This document shows positions 27,696 through 35,988 of a DNA stretch of 64,000 nucleotides, in pieces. The DNA lies in the NCBI RefSeq assembly GCF_002967075.1, contig NZ_PUGE01000004.1, positions 240,724 to 304,723 of the forward strand, given 5' to 3'. This DNA comes from Corynebacterium sp. J010B-136 (GTDB lineage Bacteria; Actinomycetota; Actinomycetes; Mycobacteriales; Mycobacteriaceae). The translations under genes were made by a program, and so were the position numbers. The notes under the pieces are model-generated. The model was not told the origin of the DNA and did no database searches. It was given only the letters and a program-made list of their open reading frames with translations. Each line of letters starts with the position of its first letter. Positions within the stretch are counted from its first letter, which is position 1.

Positions 27696-29333
27696 TTAAC
27701 GTGCCATGAGCTCTTGCATAAAGGGTGCGATGATCTCGCGGGAGACCCGACAATCCAGTACGTAGGTCCCGGTTTCTTGGGAATCTACCCAGGTGCGGAA
27801 ATCTGCTAAGTCTTCCAAAGTTTGAATAACTGTGGCGTGTGCGCCAAGTGCGCTCAATAAGCGGGCAAAGTTTACTTCGGGGATGAGCATGGGCGCTGCG
27901 CTGACGCCTTTGGTGGCGTATTGGTGAATCTCTGCGCCATAGGCAGCGTCATTGACCACTACGATAACTCCACGGTGTGCTTGGCGGATAAAGCTTTCAG
28001 CGTCGGCCAAAGCCATTAAACCGCCACCGTCGCCGGTGACTAACACCGTCATCTTTTCTTCGCCTGCGGCAGCGGCCACCCCAACAGCGGAGCTAAAACC
28101 TAAACCGATTGATTGTGTGGTCGTGCCCAATAAGACCATGTTGTCCGCAGCAGGCACATCCAGGTGAGTATTAGCCCACCCGATGAAGTGCCCGCCATCG
28201 GTAACGACCAGGCGTTGGGACGGAATAATCTCGTTAATTGCGTGCATTAAGCTGCGCGGATCCAAGCGTCCATCAGGGGCAAGCGCATTACCTTTTTCGT
28301 GGGCTTTTACCTCCGGGCACGGGGAAGGACGCCCCGCTGCGGTGAAATCCTTGGCCTGCAATGCTGATAAAAGCGCAGGCACCGTTGCGTGCGCGCTGCC
28401 GCGGAAGAAATGATCGACGCGGGCACAGGTAGCCTGCTCTGTAATATCTATTTGGATGACGGTGGCAGCGGGGTGAAATGCCTGGCCAAAAGCCAGCGTG
28501 AAGGGGTTCAGTCCGGCACCGATAACCAGAACGACATCAGCCTGCCCGATTTCTGCTGCGGCAGCTTTCGATGCAAAACCTCCACAAATACCTAAATCAC
28601 GAAACTTCCCCGTGCTGTTGAAAAGTCCCTGGGCTGGCGCGGAGGTCGCGACATCGGCTTCTAAGAAATCTGCGAGCCGAATGACGTCCGCAGCTGCAGA
28701 CTTTGCGCCCCGGCCGGCAAGAAGAAGCGGGCGTTGGGCATCGACAAGCAAAGAAGCGATGCTACCTATCTCTTCTGCCCCTGGCACGATGACCTCTGGC
28801 TGCGCCATAGGAACTGAAGTGTCTAGCAGCGTTTGCAATCGCTTGTCGATGCATTCTTGCGCCCCAAGGTCATAAGGAATCTCCAGCACTACCGGTGTGC
28901 GGTGGGCGCTAGCGTGCGCTAAAGCATTGAAGGTTTGTTGCGCGGCATCGGCAGGGGTTGCGGTAAAGGTCCGAACACCAAAGCTAGCAACTAAGCCGAC
29001 CTGGTCAATATCCCACGGCCGGGGTGAATGCTGCGGTGCTGAACCGGTGACAAGCACGAGCGGAACGCGCGCTTTGGCCGACTCCACCAGGGCAGTGATG
29101 GTGTTGGTAAAGCCCGGGCCATAGGTGGTTGTTGCCACGGCAATCTTGTCGGTGACGCGATGAAAAGCATCGGCAGAAGCCACCGTTGCCACCTCGTGCC
29201 GCACGGGAATGATCTCGTGGCCCAATTGCTTCAATGCATCAATAAACCAAGCATTGCCGTTGCCCATGATCCCAAAATAGGTATCTATTCGTGGTGCTAA
29301 GACGCGGGCAATAACTTCTGAAACTGAATACAT
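27696..29333 (-). CDS. Thiamine-diphosphate-dependent enzyme, acetolactate-synthase-like
   Basis: A 545-residue ThDP enzyme with the three-domain layout of acetolactate synthase and benzoylformate decarboxylase. The Pyr domain has VRHEVATVASADAFHRVT with the activating Glu, then TTYGPGFTNTI. The PP domain has VTGDGGGLMALADAESFIRQAHRGVIVVVNDAAYGAE (GDG-N metal motif). It lacks the overall similarity to IlvB that would allow a firm assignment, and no small regulatory subunit lies nearby. The substrate is therefore unknown: a decarboxylase, carboligase or 2-oxoacid oxidase are all possible. It stands alone between the PepSY gene and the tiny secreted proteins. Confidence 0.72.
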   Translation of the reverse strand: MYSVSEVIARVLAPRIDTYFGIMGNGNAWFIDALKQLGHEIIPVRHEVATVASADAFHRVTDKIAVATTTYGPGFTNTITALVESAKARVPLVLVTGSAPQHSPRPWDIDQVGLVASFGVRTFTATPADAAQQTFNALAHASAHRTPVVLEIPYDLGAQECIDKRLQTLLDTSVPMAQPEVIVPGAEEIGSIASLLVDAQRPLLLAGRGAKSAAADVIRLADFLEADVATSAPAQGLFNSTGKFRDLGICGGFASKAAAAEIGQADVVLVIGAGLNPFTLAFGQAFHPAATVIQIDITEQATCARVDHFFRGSAHATVPALLSALQAKDFTAAGRPSPCPEVKAHEKGNALAPDGRLDPRSLMHAINEIIPSQRLVVTDGGHFIGWANTHLDVPAADNMVLLGTTTQSIGLGFSSAVGVAAAAGEEKMTVLVTGDGGGLMALADAESFIRQAHRGVIVVVNDAAYGAEIHQYATKGVSAAPMLIPEVNFARLLSALGAHATVIQTLEDLADFRTWVDSQETGTYVLDCRVSREIIAPFMQELMAR

Positions 29334-29624
29334 TGTGGGAAAGACTCCTTTGACCTAAACCCTTCTGTGAGCGTGAAAAGGGCTGCAGTAATCGAACCAC
29401 ATCACCTTCCTTGTGAGTAGCTCAGGCTGAGTAGTTGCTGTCTGCCGCCCGAATAAAAACTGTGTTGATGCTGGTAGTGGCAGTGACGGTGAATTAGGTG
29501 CTTTAGCAAAGAAAATGATTTTGTGTGCTGACATACCCGCGCTGCTTTGGTAGCGTCAGCCACACGGCGTATTAAGAAACCTTCGGAATGCGCTTACGCC
29601 GGACCTCAACTCTAGGAGCACACT
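29334..29624. other. Intergenic region between divergent TPP enzyme and small secreted protein
   Basis: 291 bp without a gene. A GCTGAC/GTCAGC inverted repeat (about 29538-29571) flanks the expected promoter of the small secreted protein, whose CTAGGAG ribosome-binding site is at about 29612. Nothing else was recognised. Confidence 0.4.
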
Positions 29625-29867
29625 ATGCGCAAGAGAATCCTGTCCATCGCAGTTGCCGGGGCCGTCGCTTTAGGTATTACTGCACCCGCCCCAGCATTTG
29701 CAGTCGTTCAATCCACGCAGCACAGCTCTCAAGCTTTCATTGATGACCCAGTAGCAGCACTCAATAGCATCGTCGGATCGGCGCTGTGGACGCCAGTAAT
29801 TTTATCGACCATGGCTTCCTCGCTTTTCGGGGAGCAGTGCGGCCTCTTTGACACCCGCGGTTGCTAG
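29625..29867 (+). CDS. Small secreted protein, unknown function
   Basis: An 80-residue exported peptide. The signal peptide MRKRILSIAVAGAVALGITAPAPAFA has an AFA cleavage site. The mature part of about 54 residues has a hydrophobic stretch (VAALNSIVGSALWTPVILSTMASSLF) and ends GEQCGLFDTRGC, with two cysteines that could form a disulfide. TAGGAG precedes the ATG. I do not recognise a family. A second copy with a near-identical signal peptide follows 43 bp downstream but is interrupted. A membrane-active or outer-envelope role is conceivable, without direct evidence. Confidence 0.7.
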   Translation: MRKRILSIAVAGAVALGITAPAPAFAVVQSTQHSSQAFIDDPVAALNSIVGSALWTPVILSTMASSLFGEQCGLFDTRGC

Positions 29868-29910
29868 CTAAGTTTCACAATCACTTCAAGATCCAACACA
29901 GGGAGTACAT

Positions 29911-30138
29911 ATGCGTAAGAAGATCTTTTCAATTGCACTATCAGGCGCTCTAGCAGTAGGGATTATGGCGCCTGCGCCGGCAATGGCGTAGGACATCGGT
30001 ATTGCGCAGCAGGCCGCGCAAACAGCAGGAAACTTTTCCTCAATGCCGCAGGAAAATCTCCTGATGGTTATCGCTGTCGTGTTGTCCCCGGTCTTTTTGT
30101 CATCGGTAGCTTTGGCTGAGATTGGCCTTTTGCCATAG
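29911..30138 (+). pseudogene. Second small secreted protein, interrupted by TAG after the signal peptide
   Basis: ATG 29911 has GGGAG upstream and opens MRKKIFSIALSGALAVGIMAPAPAMA, clearly paralogous to the gene before it. A TAG at 29989-29991 follows directly after the AMA cleavage site. The frame then stays open for 48 codons (DIGIAQQAAQTAGNFSSMPQ..., then a hydrophobic segment) to TAG 30136. So 75 codons are intact except for one nonsense codon, with GAC as the next codon. It is either a recent pseudogene, a sequencing difference or, less likely, a suppressed stop. The mature part lacks the Cys pair of its neighbour. Confidence 0.6.
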
Positions 30139-30276
30139 CTTTTCGATGCCCCCACGTGGTCCATCGGGGGTACTCAACGTATGTGTTACGCTTCCGTAAG
30201 TTAAATACCGCGGAAGAGGACTATTCTTGGAAAAGATAGCAAATTCTGCGCATCGTTGAAATATGAGACGAGACCC

Positions 30277-31014
30277 ATGAAATCTGACCCCCAAGATTTA
30301 GCAATGTCCAAGGACCACAACGCAGTCTCTGACCGCATCCAACGCAGCTTCTGGGTTGCTGATAGAGGCCCCCGCCCGGTTACGCGCGGCTGGGGCCATC
30401 TCATCGCGGCAATCTTGTCGCTGATTTCTTCCACAGTGCTCATCACTTATGCGTGGATGACACTGGGATGGGTAGCCGCACTTGGCGTGACCATTTATGG
30501 CATCGGCCTAGTGGGGCTTTTTGCGGTATCTGCCCTGTATCACCGCTGGCCGTGGCCAACCGCCCGAGCGGTGCAGTGGTGGCGGCGAGCTGACCACGCG
30601 ACAATCTCCGTCTTTATTGCAGCGACTTACACGCCACTGTGCATCATTGCCTTTGATACGCGTACTACCGCGTGGATGCTCGGCATTGCGTGGACGGGGG
30701 CACTGTGCGCCGTCATCTTGAACCTGGTGTGGATCAACCACCCACGCTGGCTTGATGTCATCGTGTACCTGACGCTGGGTTGGTTGGTGGTGCCGCTTAT
30801 TCCAACGCTATGGACCAACCTGGGGCCTGCCGTGGTGTGGCTGCTGGCTGCTGGCGGATTGTTCTACACCATCGGCGCAGTGGTCTACGGTTTGAAGTGG
30901 CCTGGGCGAAATGCCAAATATTATGGCTATCACGAGCATTTCCACACCGCGACTATTGCGGCAGCAGTCGTGCACCTCGTCGCAGTGTGGATGGCTGTCG
31001 TGCAAGCCGGTTAG
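30277..31014 (+). CDS. Hemolysin III / PAQR-family membrane protein
   Basis: A 245-residue protein with seven predicted membrane segments. Family motifs: SALYHRWPW (first His/Ser motif), RRADHATISVFIAATYTP (HxxIxxxIAGSYTP-like) and YHEHFHTATIAAAVVHLVAV near the C-terminus (HxxxH). These metal-binding positions are all present, so it belongs to the bacterial TrhA/YqfA hemolysin III group, implicated in membrane-energetics homeostasis rather than proven toxicity. ATG 30277 is chosen over TTG 30256. The last 4 bp overlap the convergent thioesterase gene. Confidence 0.83.
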   Translation: MKSDPQDLAMSKDHNAVSDRIQRSFWVADRGPRPVTRGWGHLIAAILSLISSTVLITYAWMTLGWVAALGVTIYGIGLVGLFAVSALYHRWPWPTARAVQWWRRADHATISVFIAATYTPLCIIAFDTRTTAWMLGIAWTGALCAVILNLVWINHPRWLDVIVYLTLGWLVVPLIPTLWTNLGPAVVWLLAAGGLFYTIGAVVYGLKWPGRNAKYYGYHEHFHTATIAAAVVHLVAVWMAVVQAG

Positions 31015-32075
31015 TCGATGTGCTGGTGATTCGGCGCATACACCAGTGGCATCGGCGAATACTGACTGCGCAAGTTACGCAGGGTCGTCGCGTGCTCTGC
31101 CAAGCGCTTGTCTTCTTCCGTGTGCGGAATAAATTGGCGCGCAGGCAGTGGATTCCAGTCGCGGTCCATGGCTAGATAAGCCACGGTGGCGTGAATAGCG
31201 GTGGAAAGATTCTCGCGTCCGCCGCGGGCCTCACCAGAGCGCACGTGCACAGACATCTGCATCGAACGGCTATCAGTGCGCATCATGCGGGCATCTACCT
31301 CGATGAGATCACCGATGTGAATGGGCTTGTAGAAGCGGATGCCGCCGGCATAGACGGCAATGGTCTGCTCGCCTGACCACTCCATGGTGCAAGCCGTACC
31401 CGCCTCATCGATCCATTCCATTGCCGTGCCACCGTGGACGTTGCCGCCCCAGTTAATATCGGTGGGCTTAGCCAAGAAACGGTTGACCATGCGAGGGGCA
31501 TCGGAAGGCCCGTTGTAGGTCTGCTTGTGCATTTCAGTCTCGATGGCCTTGCGCAGATCGATGCGGGACTTTGCCGCTTCCATCACGCGAATTTGTTCAT
31601 CGGTTTTCGGTACAAAGGTTGGAACGGGGGTAGGACGCTGCGTATCGGCATCCTTTGCGACGAAAATCACCAGGCAGTCACAGGCGCGGGTAAAGATGCC
31701 ATCGCGGGGGTCCGCAGACCATACTTCATTGATGATGTGCATGGACGACGTACCTGTCATCGCCAAGCGAGAGCGCACCTCCACCAAATGGCCCGACTCA
31801 ATAGGGCGCATGAAGTGGATATGGCCGACGTAGACGGTCACGCAGTACTGACCTGACCACTGCACGGCACACGCGTAGGCTGCCTTATCGATCCACTCTA
31901 AGACGCGGCCCCCTGAAATTCCCTGCGCGCCAGCGATGAGGACATCCGTGGGTGCGGCCATAAACCGCAGGGTGATATTTGGATTTTTGAGGGACTCTTG
32001 AGACTGCGCCTCTTGCTTCTTAGCATTTTCATTTAATTGCTCGGTCGAGGACGTGGTTGGCTGTGATTGCGACAT
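31011..32075 (-). CDS. Double-hotdog acyl-CoA thioesterase
   Basis: A 354-residue protein with two tandem hotdog domains of the YciA/BACH type (about residues 30-150 and 195-320). Both repeats carry the core pattern: GAQGISGGRVLEWIDKAAYACAVQWSGQ and GGNVHGGTAMEWIDEAGTACTMEWSGEQ, with the catalytic Asp. Such enzymes hydrolyse long- or medium-chain acyl-CoA to free acid and CoA. ATG 32075 is preferred to TTG 32084. TATTTT ends 7 nt upstream, so a leaderless message is likely. The start codon lies only 35 bp from that of the divergent SCP-like gene. Confidence 0.85.
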   Translation of the reverse strand: MSQSQPTTSSTEQLNENAKKQEAQSQESLKNPNITLRFMAAPTDVLIAGAQGISGGRVLEWIDKAAYACAVQWSGQYCVTVYVGHIHFMRPIESGHLVEVRSRLAMTGTSSMHIINEVWSADPRDGIFTRACDCLVIFVAKDADTQRPTPVPTFVPKTDEQIRVMEAAKSRIDLRKAIETEMHKQTYNGPSDAPRMVNRFLAKPTDINWGGNVHGGTAMEWIDEAGTACTMEWSGEQTIAVYAGGIRFYKPIHIGDLIEVDARMMRTDSRSMQMSVHVRSGEARGGRENLSTAIHATVAYLAMDRDWNPLPARQFIPHTEEDKRLAEHATTLRNLRSQYSPMPLVYAPNHQHID

Positions 32076-32110
32076 ATCAAACAAAATAGCAGGTCACTAT
32101 AATAGCGCGC
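32076..32110. promoter_or_regulatory. 35-bp bidirectional leaderless promoter region
   Basis: On the plus strand TATAAT (32098-32103) is followed by 7 nt and ATG 32111. On the minus strand TATTTT (32083-32088) is followed by 7 nt and ATG 32075. Both -35 regions would have to lie within or beyond the other promoter. Confidence 0.55.
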
Positions 32111-32509
32111 ATGAGTTCTCGACGATCCAAGCCCGACCCGCATGAGATGAAAGCTGCTGTAGATGGCATCGCTAAGTGGCTATATGACGCTGACGCTGCT
32201 GCAACACCTTCTCGCAACGAACTAGCTAAGGCCGTGCGCCTTACTGCCCGCACGCTAGAACACGACGCGCCGGGGCACTCAGTAGAGCTTCGAGTACCCC
32301 CATTTGTTGCTGTTCAATGCATCGAAGGTCCACGCCATACCCGCGGTACTCCACCCAATGTAGTGGAGTGCTCGCCGCGGACCTGGTTGCTGTTAGCAAC
32401 TGGATTAATTACCTGGGAGCAGGCGGAAGTTGATGCTTCAGGCACACGCGCTCACGAGATAGCCCAGTGGCTGCCGATCCTCCGAGTTAAACCTTTTGCA
32501 GTTGAATAA
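32111..32509 (+). CDS. Sterol-carrier-family hypothetical protein (Rv0807-like)
   Basis: A 132-residue cytosolic protein annotated as sterol-carrier family in related actinobacteria. The conserved part is [71 protein letters not shown], which shows the SCP2-like pattern of one helix over a sheet. Its biochemical role is not known. It precedes purF here and, from memory, also in mycobacteria, so a link to purine metabolism is possible but untested. The perfect -10 TATAAT lies 7 nt before the ATG, giving a leaderless mRNA. Confidence 0.72.
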   Translation: MSSRRSKPDPHEMKAAVDGIAKWLYDADAAATPSRNELAKAVRLTARTLEHDAPGHSVELRVPPFVAVQCIEGPRHTRGTPPNVVECSPRTWLLLATGLITWEQAEVDASGTRAHEIAQWLPILRVKPFAVE

Positions 32510-32579
32510 AATTCGTGTGTACGCCCCCGATTGGGCATGAACAATGTCGCAACAGTTAGTTATCGAGCAGCAAACTTAG

Positions 32580-32592
32580 TAGAATCAGCGTC
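32580..32592 (+). promoter_or_regulatory. Leaderless promoter of purF
   Basis: TAGAAT (32580-32585) is followed by 7 nt (CAGCGTC) and the GTG start of purF. No Shine-Dalgarno sequence is visible. Confidence 0.5.
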
Positions 32593-34092
32593 GTGGTGAA
32601 CACTACTTTCCCCAGCGACGTGAATTTAGATGACCAAGGCGAGCAAGAACCCCGCGAAGAGTGCGGTGTCTTTGGCGTCTGGGCTCCTGGTGAAGATGTT
32701 GCGACACTGACCTACTTTGGTCTGTTCGCATTGCAGCATCGTGGGCAGGAAGCTGCAGGTATCGGCGTCGGTGATGGAGACCGCCTCGTCGTCTTCAAAG
32801 ACATGGGCTTGGTCTCGAATATTTTCGATGAGTCCATTTTAAATTCCCTCCATGGCTCCGTGGGCGTGGGGCATACGCGCTACTCGACTGCCGGTGGCAA
32901 AGAGTGGTCGAATGTCCAGCCGATGTTTAATACCACCTCAAATGGGGTAGACATCGCTTTGTGCCACAACGGCAACCTGGTGAATTACCAAGAACTGCGC
33001 GATGAAGCAGTAGCTCTGGGACTTTACCGAGAGAATGAAAAAACCCTGTCGGATTCCATGATCATGACAGCTTTGCTGGCGCACGGAGTCGGGGAAGGCA
33101 ACTCCGTCTTTGACGCCGCTAGGCAACTGCTGCCAAGCATCAAAGGCGCTTTTTGCTTGACCTTTACCGATAGCAAGACCTTGTACGCCGCGCGTGACCC
33201 GCACGGTGTACGCCCCTTGGTCATTGGCCGCTTGGCGCAAGGCTGGGTTGTTGCTTCCGAGACCTGTGCGCTGGATATCGTGGGCGCGCAGTTTATCCGT
33301 GAGGTAGAGCCCGGTGAACTGATCTCTGTCAATGAGGCAGGTATCCACAGTGAGAAATTCGCTGAGCCGAAGCGCCAGGGCTGTGTCTTTGAATACGTCT
33401 ACCTGGCACGTCCAGACACCGTGATCAAAGGCCGCAACGTTCACGCGACGCGCGTGGATATTGGCCGCGCACTTGCGAAATCCCACCCTGCGCCAGAAGC
33501 TGACATGGTCATCCCTGTGCCAGAATCCGGAAACCCGGCAGCTGTTGGCTACGCCCGGGAATCGGGCCTGACGTTTGCGCACGGCTTGGTCAAAAACGCC
33601 TACGTGGGCCGAACCTTCATTCAGCCCACCCAGACCTTGCGCCAGCTGGGTATTCGCCTCAAGCTCAACCCGCTGCGCGAGGTCATCGAGGGCAAGTCGC
33701 TCGTTGTTGTGGATGACTCTATTGTCCGCGGCAACACCCAACGCGCGCTGGTGCGCATGCTGCGTGAAGCAGGCGCTGCTGAAGTGCACGTGCGCATTGC
33801 TTCACCGCCAGTCAAGTGGCCTTGTTTCTACGGCATTGACTTCGCCTCACCTGGTGAATTGATTGCTAATATCAAGCCTTCTGATGATCCTCAGGTAGTA
33901 ACCGATGCAGTGTGCGAAGCTATCGGAGCAGACTCTTTAGGGTTTGTATCTGTAGATGAGATGGTTGAAGCAACGCACCAACCTATCAATTCCTTGTGCA
34001 CCGCTTGCTTTGATGGCAACTACGAACTCGGGCTTCCGACCGCTAACCCCAATGCTGACGCTGTGCGAACTTTGCTCAGCCAAAAGAACTGA
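32593..34092 (+). CDS. purF: Amidophosphoribosyltransferase
   Basis: A 499-residue enzyme for the committed first step of purine synthesis (PRPP plus glutamine to phosphoribosylamine). A propeptide precedes the nucleophile Cys24 in REECGVFGVW. The Ntn glutaminase domain follows (ALQHRGQEAAGIG, GHTRYSTAG). The phosphoribosyltransferase part has the PRPP loop VVVDDSIVRGNTQ. Several Cys including LCTACFDGNYELGLP near the C-terminus match the 4Fe-4S Bacillus-type enzyme, so oxygen sensitivity is expected. GTG 32593 lies 7 nt after a TAGAAT box. purM follows after 15 bp. Confidence 0.96.
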   Translation: MVNTTFPSDVNLDDQGEQEPREECGVFGVWAPGEDVATLTYFGLFALQHRGQEAAGIGVGDGDRLVVFKDMGLVSNIFDESILNSLHGSVGVGHTRYSTAGGKEWSNVQPMFNTTSNGVDIALCHNGNLVNYQELRDEAVALGLYRENEKTLSDSMIMTALLAHGVGEGNSVFDAARQLLPSIKGAFCLTFTDSKTLYAARDPHGVRPLVIGRLAQGWVVASETCALDIVGAQFIREVEPGELISVNEAGIHSEKFAEPKRQGCVFEYVYLARPDTVIKGRNVHATRVDIGRALAKSHPAPEADMVIPVPESGNPAAVGYARESGLTFAHGLVKNAYVGRTFIQPTQTLRQLGIRLKLNPLREVIEGKSLVVVDDSIVRGNTQRALVRMLREAGAAEVHVRIASPPVKWPCFYGIDFASPGELIANIKPSDDPQVVTDAVCEAIGADSLGFVSVDEMVEATHQPINSLCTACFDGNYELGLPTANPNADAVRTLLSQKN

Positions 34093-34107
34093 AAGATTTG
34101 ATCTGAC

Positions 34108-35163
34108 ATGTCTGAAAATACTTACGCCGCGGCAGGCGTCAACATTGAAGAAGGCGACCGCGCCGTTGAGCTTTTTGCTCCACTGGCTAAGCGCGCTACC
34201 CGTCCAGAGGTAATGGGTGGCCTCGGTGGCTTCGCGGGTCTGTTTAAGCTCGGCGAATACGAAGAGCCAATCCTTGCAGCTGGCTCCGACGGCGTGGGCA
34301 CCAAGCTCGCCGTTGCCCAAGCAATGGATAAGCACGACACCATCGGCATTGACCTGGTCGCAATGTGCGTCGATGACTTGGTTGTGTGCGGTGCCGAGCC
34401 ACTATTTCTCCAGGACTACATCGCAGTAGGCAAGGTAGTTCCGGAAAAGGTCGCGCAGATTGTTGCCGGTATTGCTGAGGGCTGCGTGCAGGCCGGATGT
34501 GCACTTCTTGGCGGCGAGACCGCTGAGCACCCAGGCGTAATGAATGAAAATGACTACGATGTCTCCGCCACCGCTGTCGGCGTTGTCGAAGCAGACGAGC
34601 TTCTCGGACCAGACAAGGTTCGCGACGGCGATGTTTTGATTGCCATGGGCTCATCCGGACTGCACTCCAATGGTTACTCCTTGGCGCGCCACGTCTTGTT
34701 AGAGCAGGCAGGATTGCCACTCGATGGCTACATCGATGACCTTGGCCGCACGCTTGGTGAAGAGCTCTTGGAGCCGACCCGCATTTACGCCAAGGACTGC
34801 TTGGCGCTGGTTTCTGAGTGCGACGTTGCTACTTTCTGCCACGTCACCGGCGGTGGCTTGGCAGGCAACCTCGAGCGCGTGCTACCTGAAGGCCTTGTCG
34901 CAGAGGTTAACCGCGCATCGTGGACCCCAGCAGCGATTTTCCGCACCATTGCTTCTTTCGGCAAGGTCAGCCTGGAAGAGATGGAAAAAACCTTCAACAT
35001 GGGCGTTGGCATGATCGCTATCGTTTCCCCTGAAGACCGTGACCGCGCCTTGGCGATGTTGACTGCGCGCCACGTTGATGCATGGGAGCTGGGCTCGATT
35101 CGCACCAAGAAGGAAGACGACACCGCAGGCGTTGTCATGCAGGGCGAGCACTCCAACTTCTAA
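34108..35163 (+). CDS. purM: Phosphoribosylformylglycinamidine cyclo-ligase (AIR synthetase)
   Basis: A 351-residue enzyme that converts FGAM to aminoimidazole ribotide with ATP. Signatures: YAAAGVNIEEGDRAVE, ILAAGSDGVGTKLAVAQ (glycine-rich ATP site), VCGAEPLFLQDYIAVGK, CALLGGETAEHPG and FCHVTGGGLAGNLERVLP. Length is typical. It is co-transcribed with purF and followed by a strong terminator. It acts directly after the PurSQL complex encoded 8 kb upstream. Confidence 0.96.
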   Translation: MSENTYAAAGVNIEEGDRAVELFAPLAKRATRPEVMGGLGGFAGLFKLGEYEEPILAAGSDGVGTKLAVAQAMDKHDTIGIDLVAMCVDDLVVCGAEPLFLQDYIAVGKVVPEKVAQIVAGIAEGCVQAGCALLGGETAEHPGVMNENDYDVSATAVGVVEADELLGPDKVRDGDVLIAMGSSGLHSNGYSLARHVLLEQAGLPLDGYIDDLGRTLGEELLEPTRIYAKDCLALVSECDVATFCHVTGGGLAGNLERVLPEGLVAEVNRASWTPAAIFRTIASFGKVSLEEMEKTFNMGVGMIAIVSPEDRDRALAMLTARHVDAWELGSIRTKKEDDTAGVVMQGEHSNF

Positions 35164-35174
35164 ACACTAAAAAC

Positions 35175-35222
35175 AAAAGCCCAGGCTCAGCGCTGAAAAA
35201 GCTGCGAGCCTGGGCTTTTGCC
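35175..35222 (+). terminator. Terminator after purFM
   Basis: AAAAGCCCAGGCTC / GAGCCTGGGCTTTT, a 14-bp stem (35175-35188 and 35206-35219) with a 17-nt loop and its U-tract in the distal arm. It lies 11 bp after the purM stop. Confidence 0.88.
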
Positions 35223-35242
35223 TTATCTAAAAGGAGCACTGG

Positions 35243-35317
35243 AAACACAAAATACTGCGCCTCAAGCCGGAAAAACTAGGAACCGAGAATTCCACGAGGT
35301 GCAGTATTTATGTGTTT
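35243..35317. repeat. Long inverted repeat downstream of purM
   Basis: Left arm 35243-35263 (AAACACAAAATACTGCGCCTC) and the reverse complement of 35296-35317 match at about 19 positions, with one substitution and one small indel region. The loop is about 32 nt and itself has a GGAA/TTCC pair. It lies between the purM terminator and the end of the DUF3073 gene. It could be a distal minus-strand terminator, a small structured RNA or a small repeat element. Confidence 0.6.
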
Positions 35318-35418
35318 ACAGTGTGGGCGCAGTTGGGGGTTTACTCAAACCTTGAAGCGATCAACCGAGGGCTGAAGGCCGCAAAGTTTTTCAACATCAA
35401 CGCGGCGCCTAGTTAAAC

Positions 35419-35637
35419 CTAGCGCCGGTCATCAACCTCATCCTGGTCGTCGTCCCACTCATCGACGTAGTCGTCATATGAGTCGCCGTAGTCGTCGTCA
35501 TCATCCTGAGAACGTGAATCACCTGGACGCTGGGATGCCAGCTCCCTTTGTAGTGAATCCAAGTCCATATCAGGAGTGTTGTACTTTAGTTGGCGTGCAA
35601 CCTTGGTCTGCTTTGCCTTTGCGCGTCCGCGTCCCAT
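35419..35637 (-). CDS. DUF3073-domain small acidic-tailed protein
   Basis: A 72-residue protein. The conserved N-terminal MGRGRAKAKQTKVARQLKYNTPDMDLDSLQREL matches DUF3073, and a strongly acidic Asp-rich C-terminus follows (DDDDDYGDSYDDYVDEWDDDQDEVDD). The basic head and acidic tail suggest an RNA- or ribosome-associated role, but none is established. ATG 35637 fits the conserved start and has AAGGGGG about 10 nt upstream; an in-frame ATG two codons earlier is possible. From memory the gene sits next to purM in mycobacteria too (Rv0810c). Confidence 0.85.
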   Translation of the reverse strand: MGRGRAKAKQTKVARQLKYNTPDMDLDSLQRELASQRPGDSRSQDDDDDYGDSYDDYVDEWDDDQDEVDDRR

Positions 35638-35988
35638 GTGCATGACCCCCTTGAGGTGTGTAGGGCAATCCAGGGAATTCGGACGCCCCATCGGCTGTAA
35701 TCTTGTATATGTTCCTGTTAGACACAATAGCCTGTACAGCCGGAAAATGCCGCACCGACCCCCGCGCAGCGCTATGACCTGCTCTTTTAGTGAACCCGAG
35801 AGGGCGAGTTTTGGGAAAATGGATCAATTAAATGCACTCTACGCGCATATAAATTTCAAATACGCGTGAGCGCTTTCTCTGAGGGACATTTTCTAAGGCT
35901 CACATCAACGCTAAGCGGCTGGTTAACACCGGATTCTTCCGGCTAATTACTACCGTCTAGCGCTGAGTCTGATACCTCACAGGTGGCT
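35638..35988. other. Gene-free region between DUF3073 and ygfZ genes
   Basis: 351 bp. Its left part holds the promoter and leader of DUF3073 on the minus strand (TATACA-like element near 35705-35710, AAGGGGG leader). Its right part, just past the ygfZ stop, has a weak CCGGA/TCCGG hairpin (about 35930-35943). No open frame, RNA gene or repeat was recognised. Confidence 0.4.
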
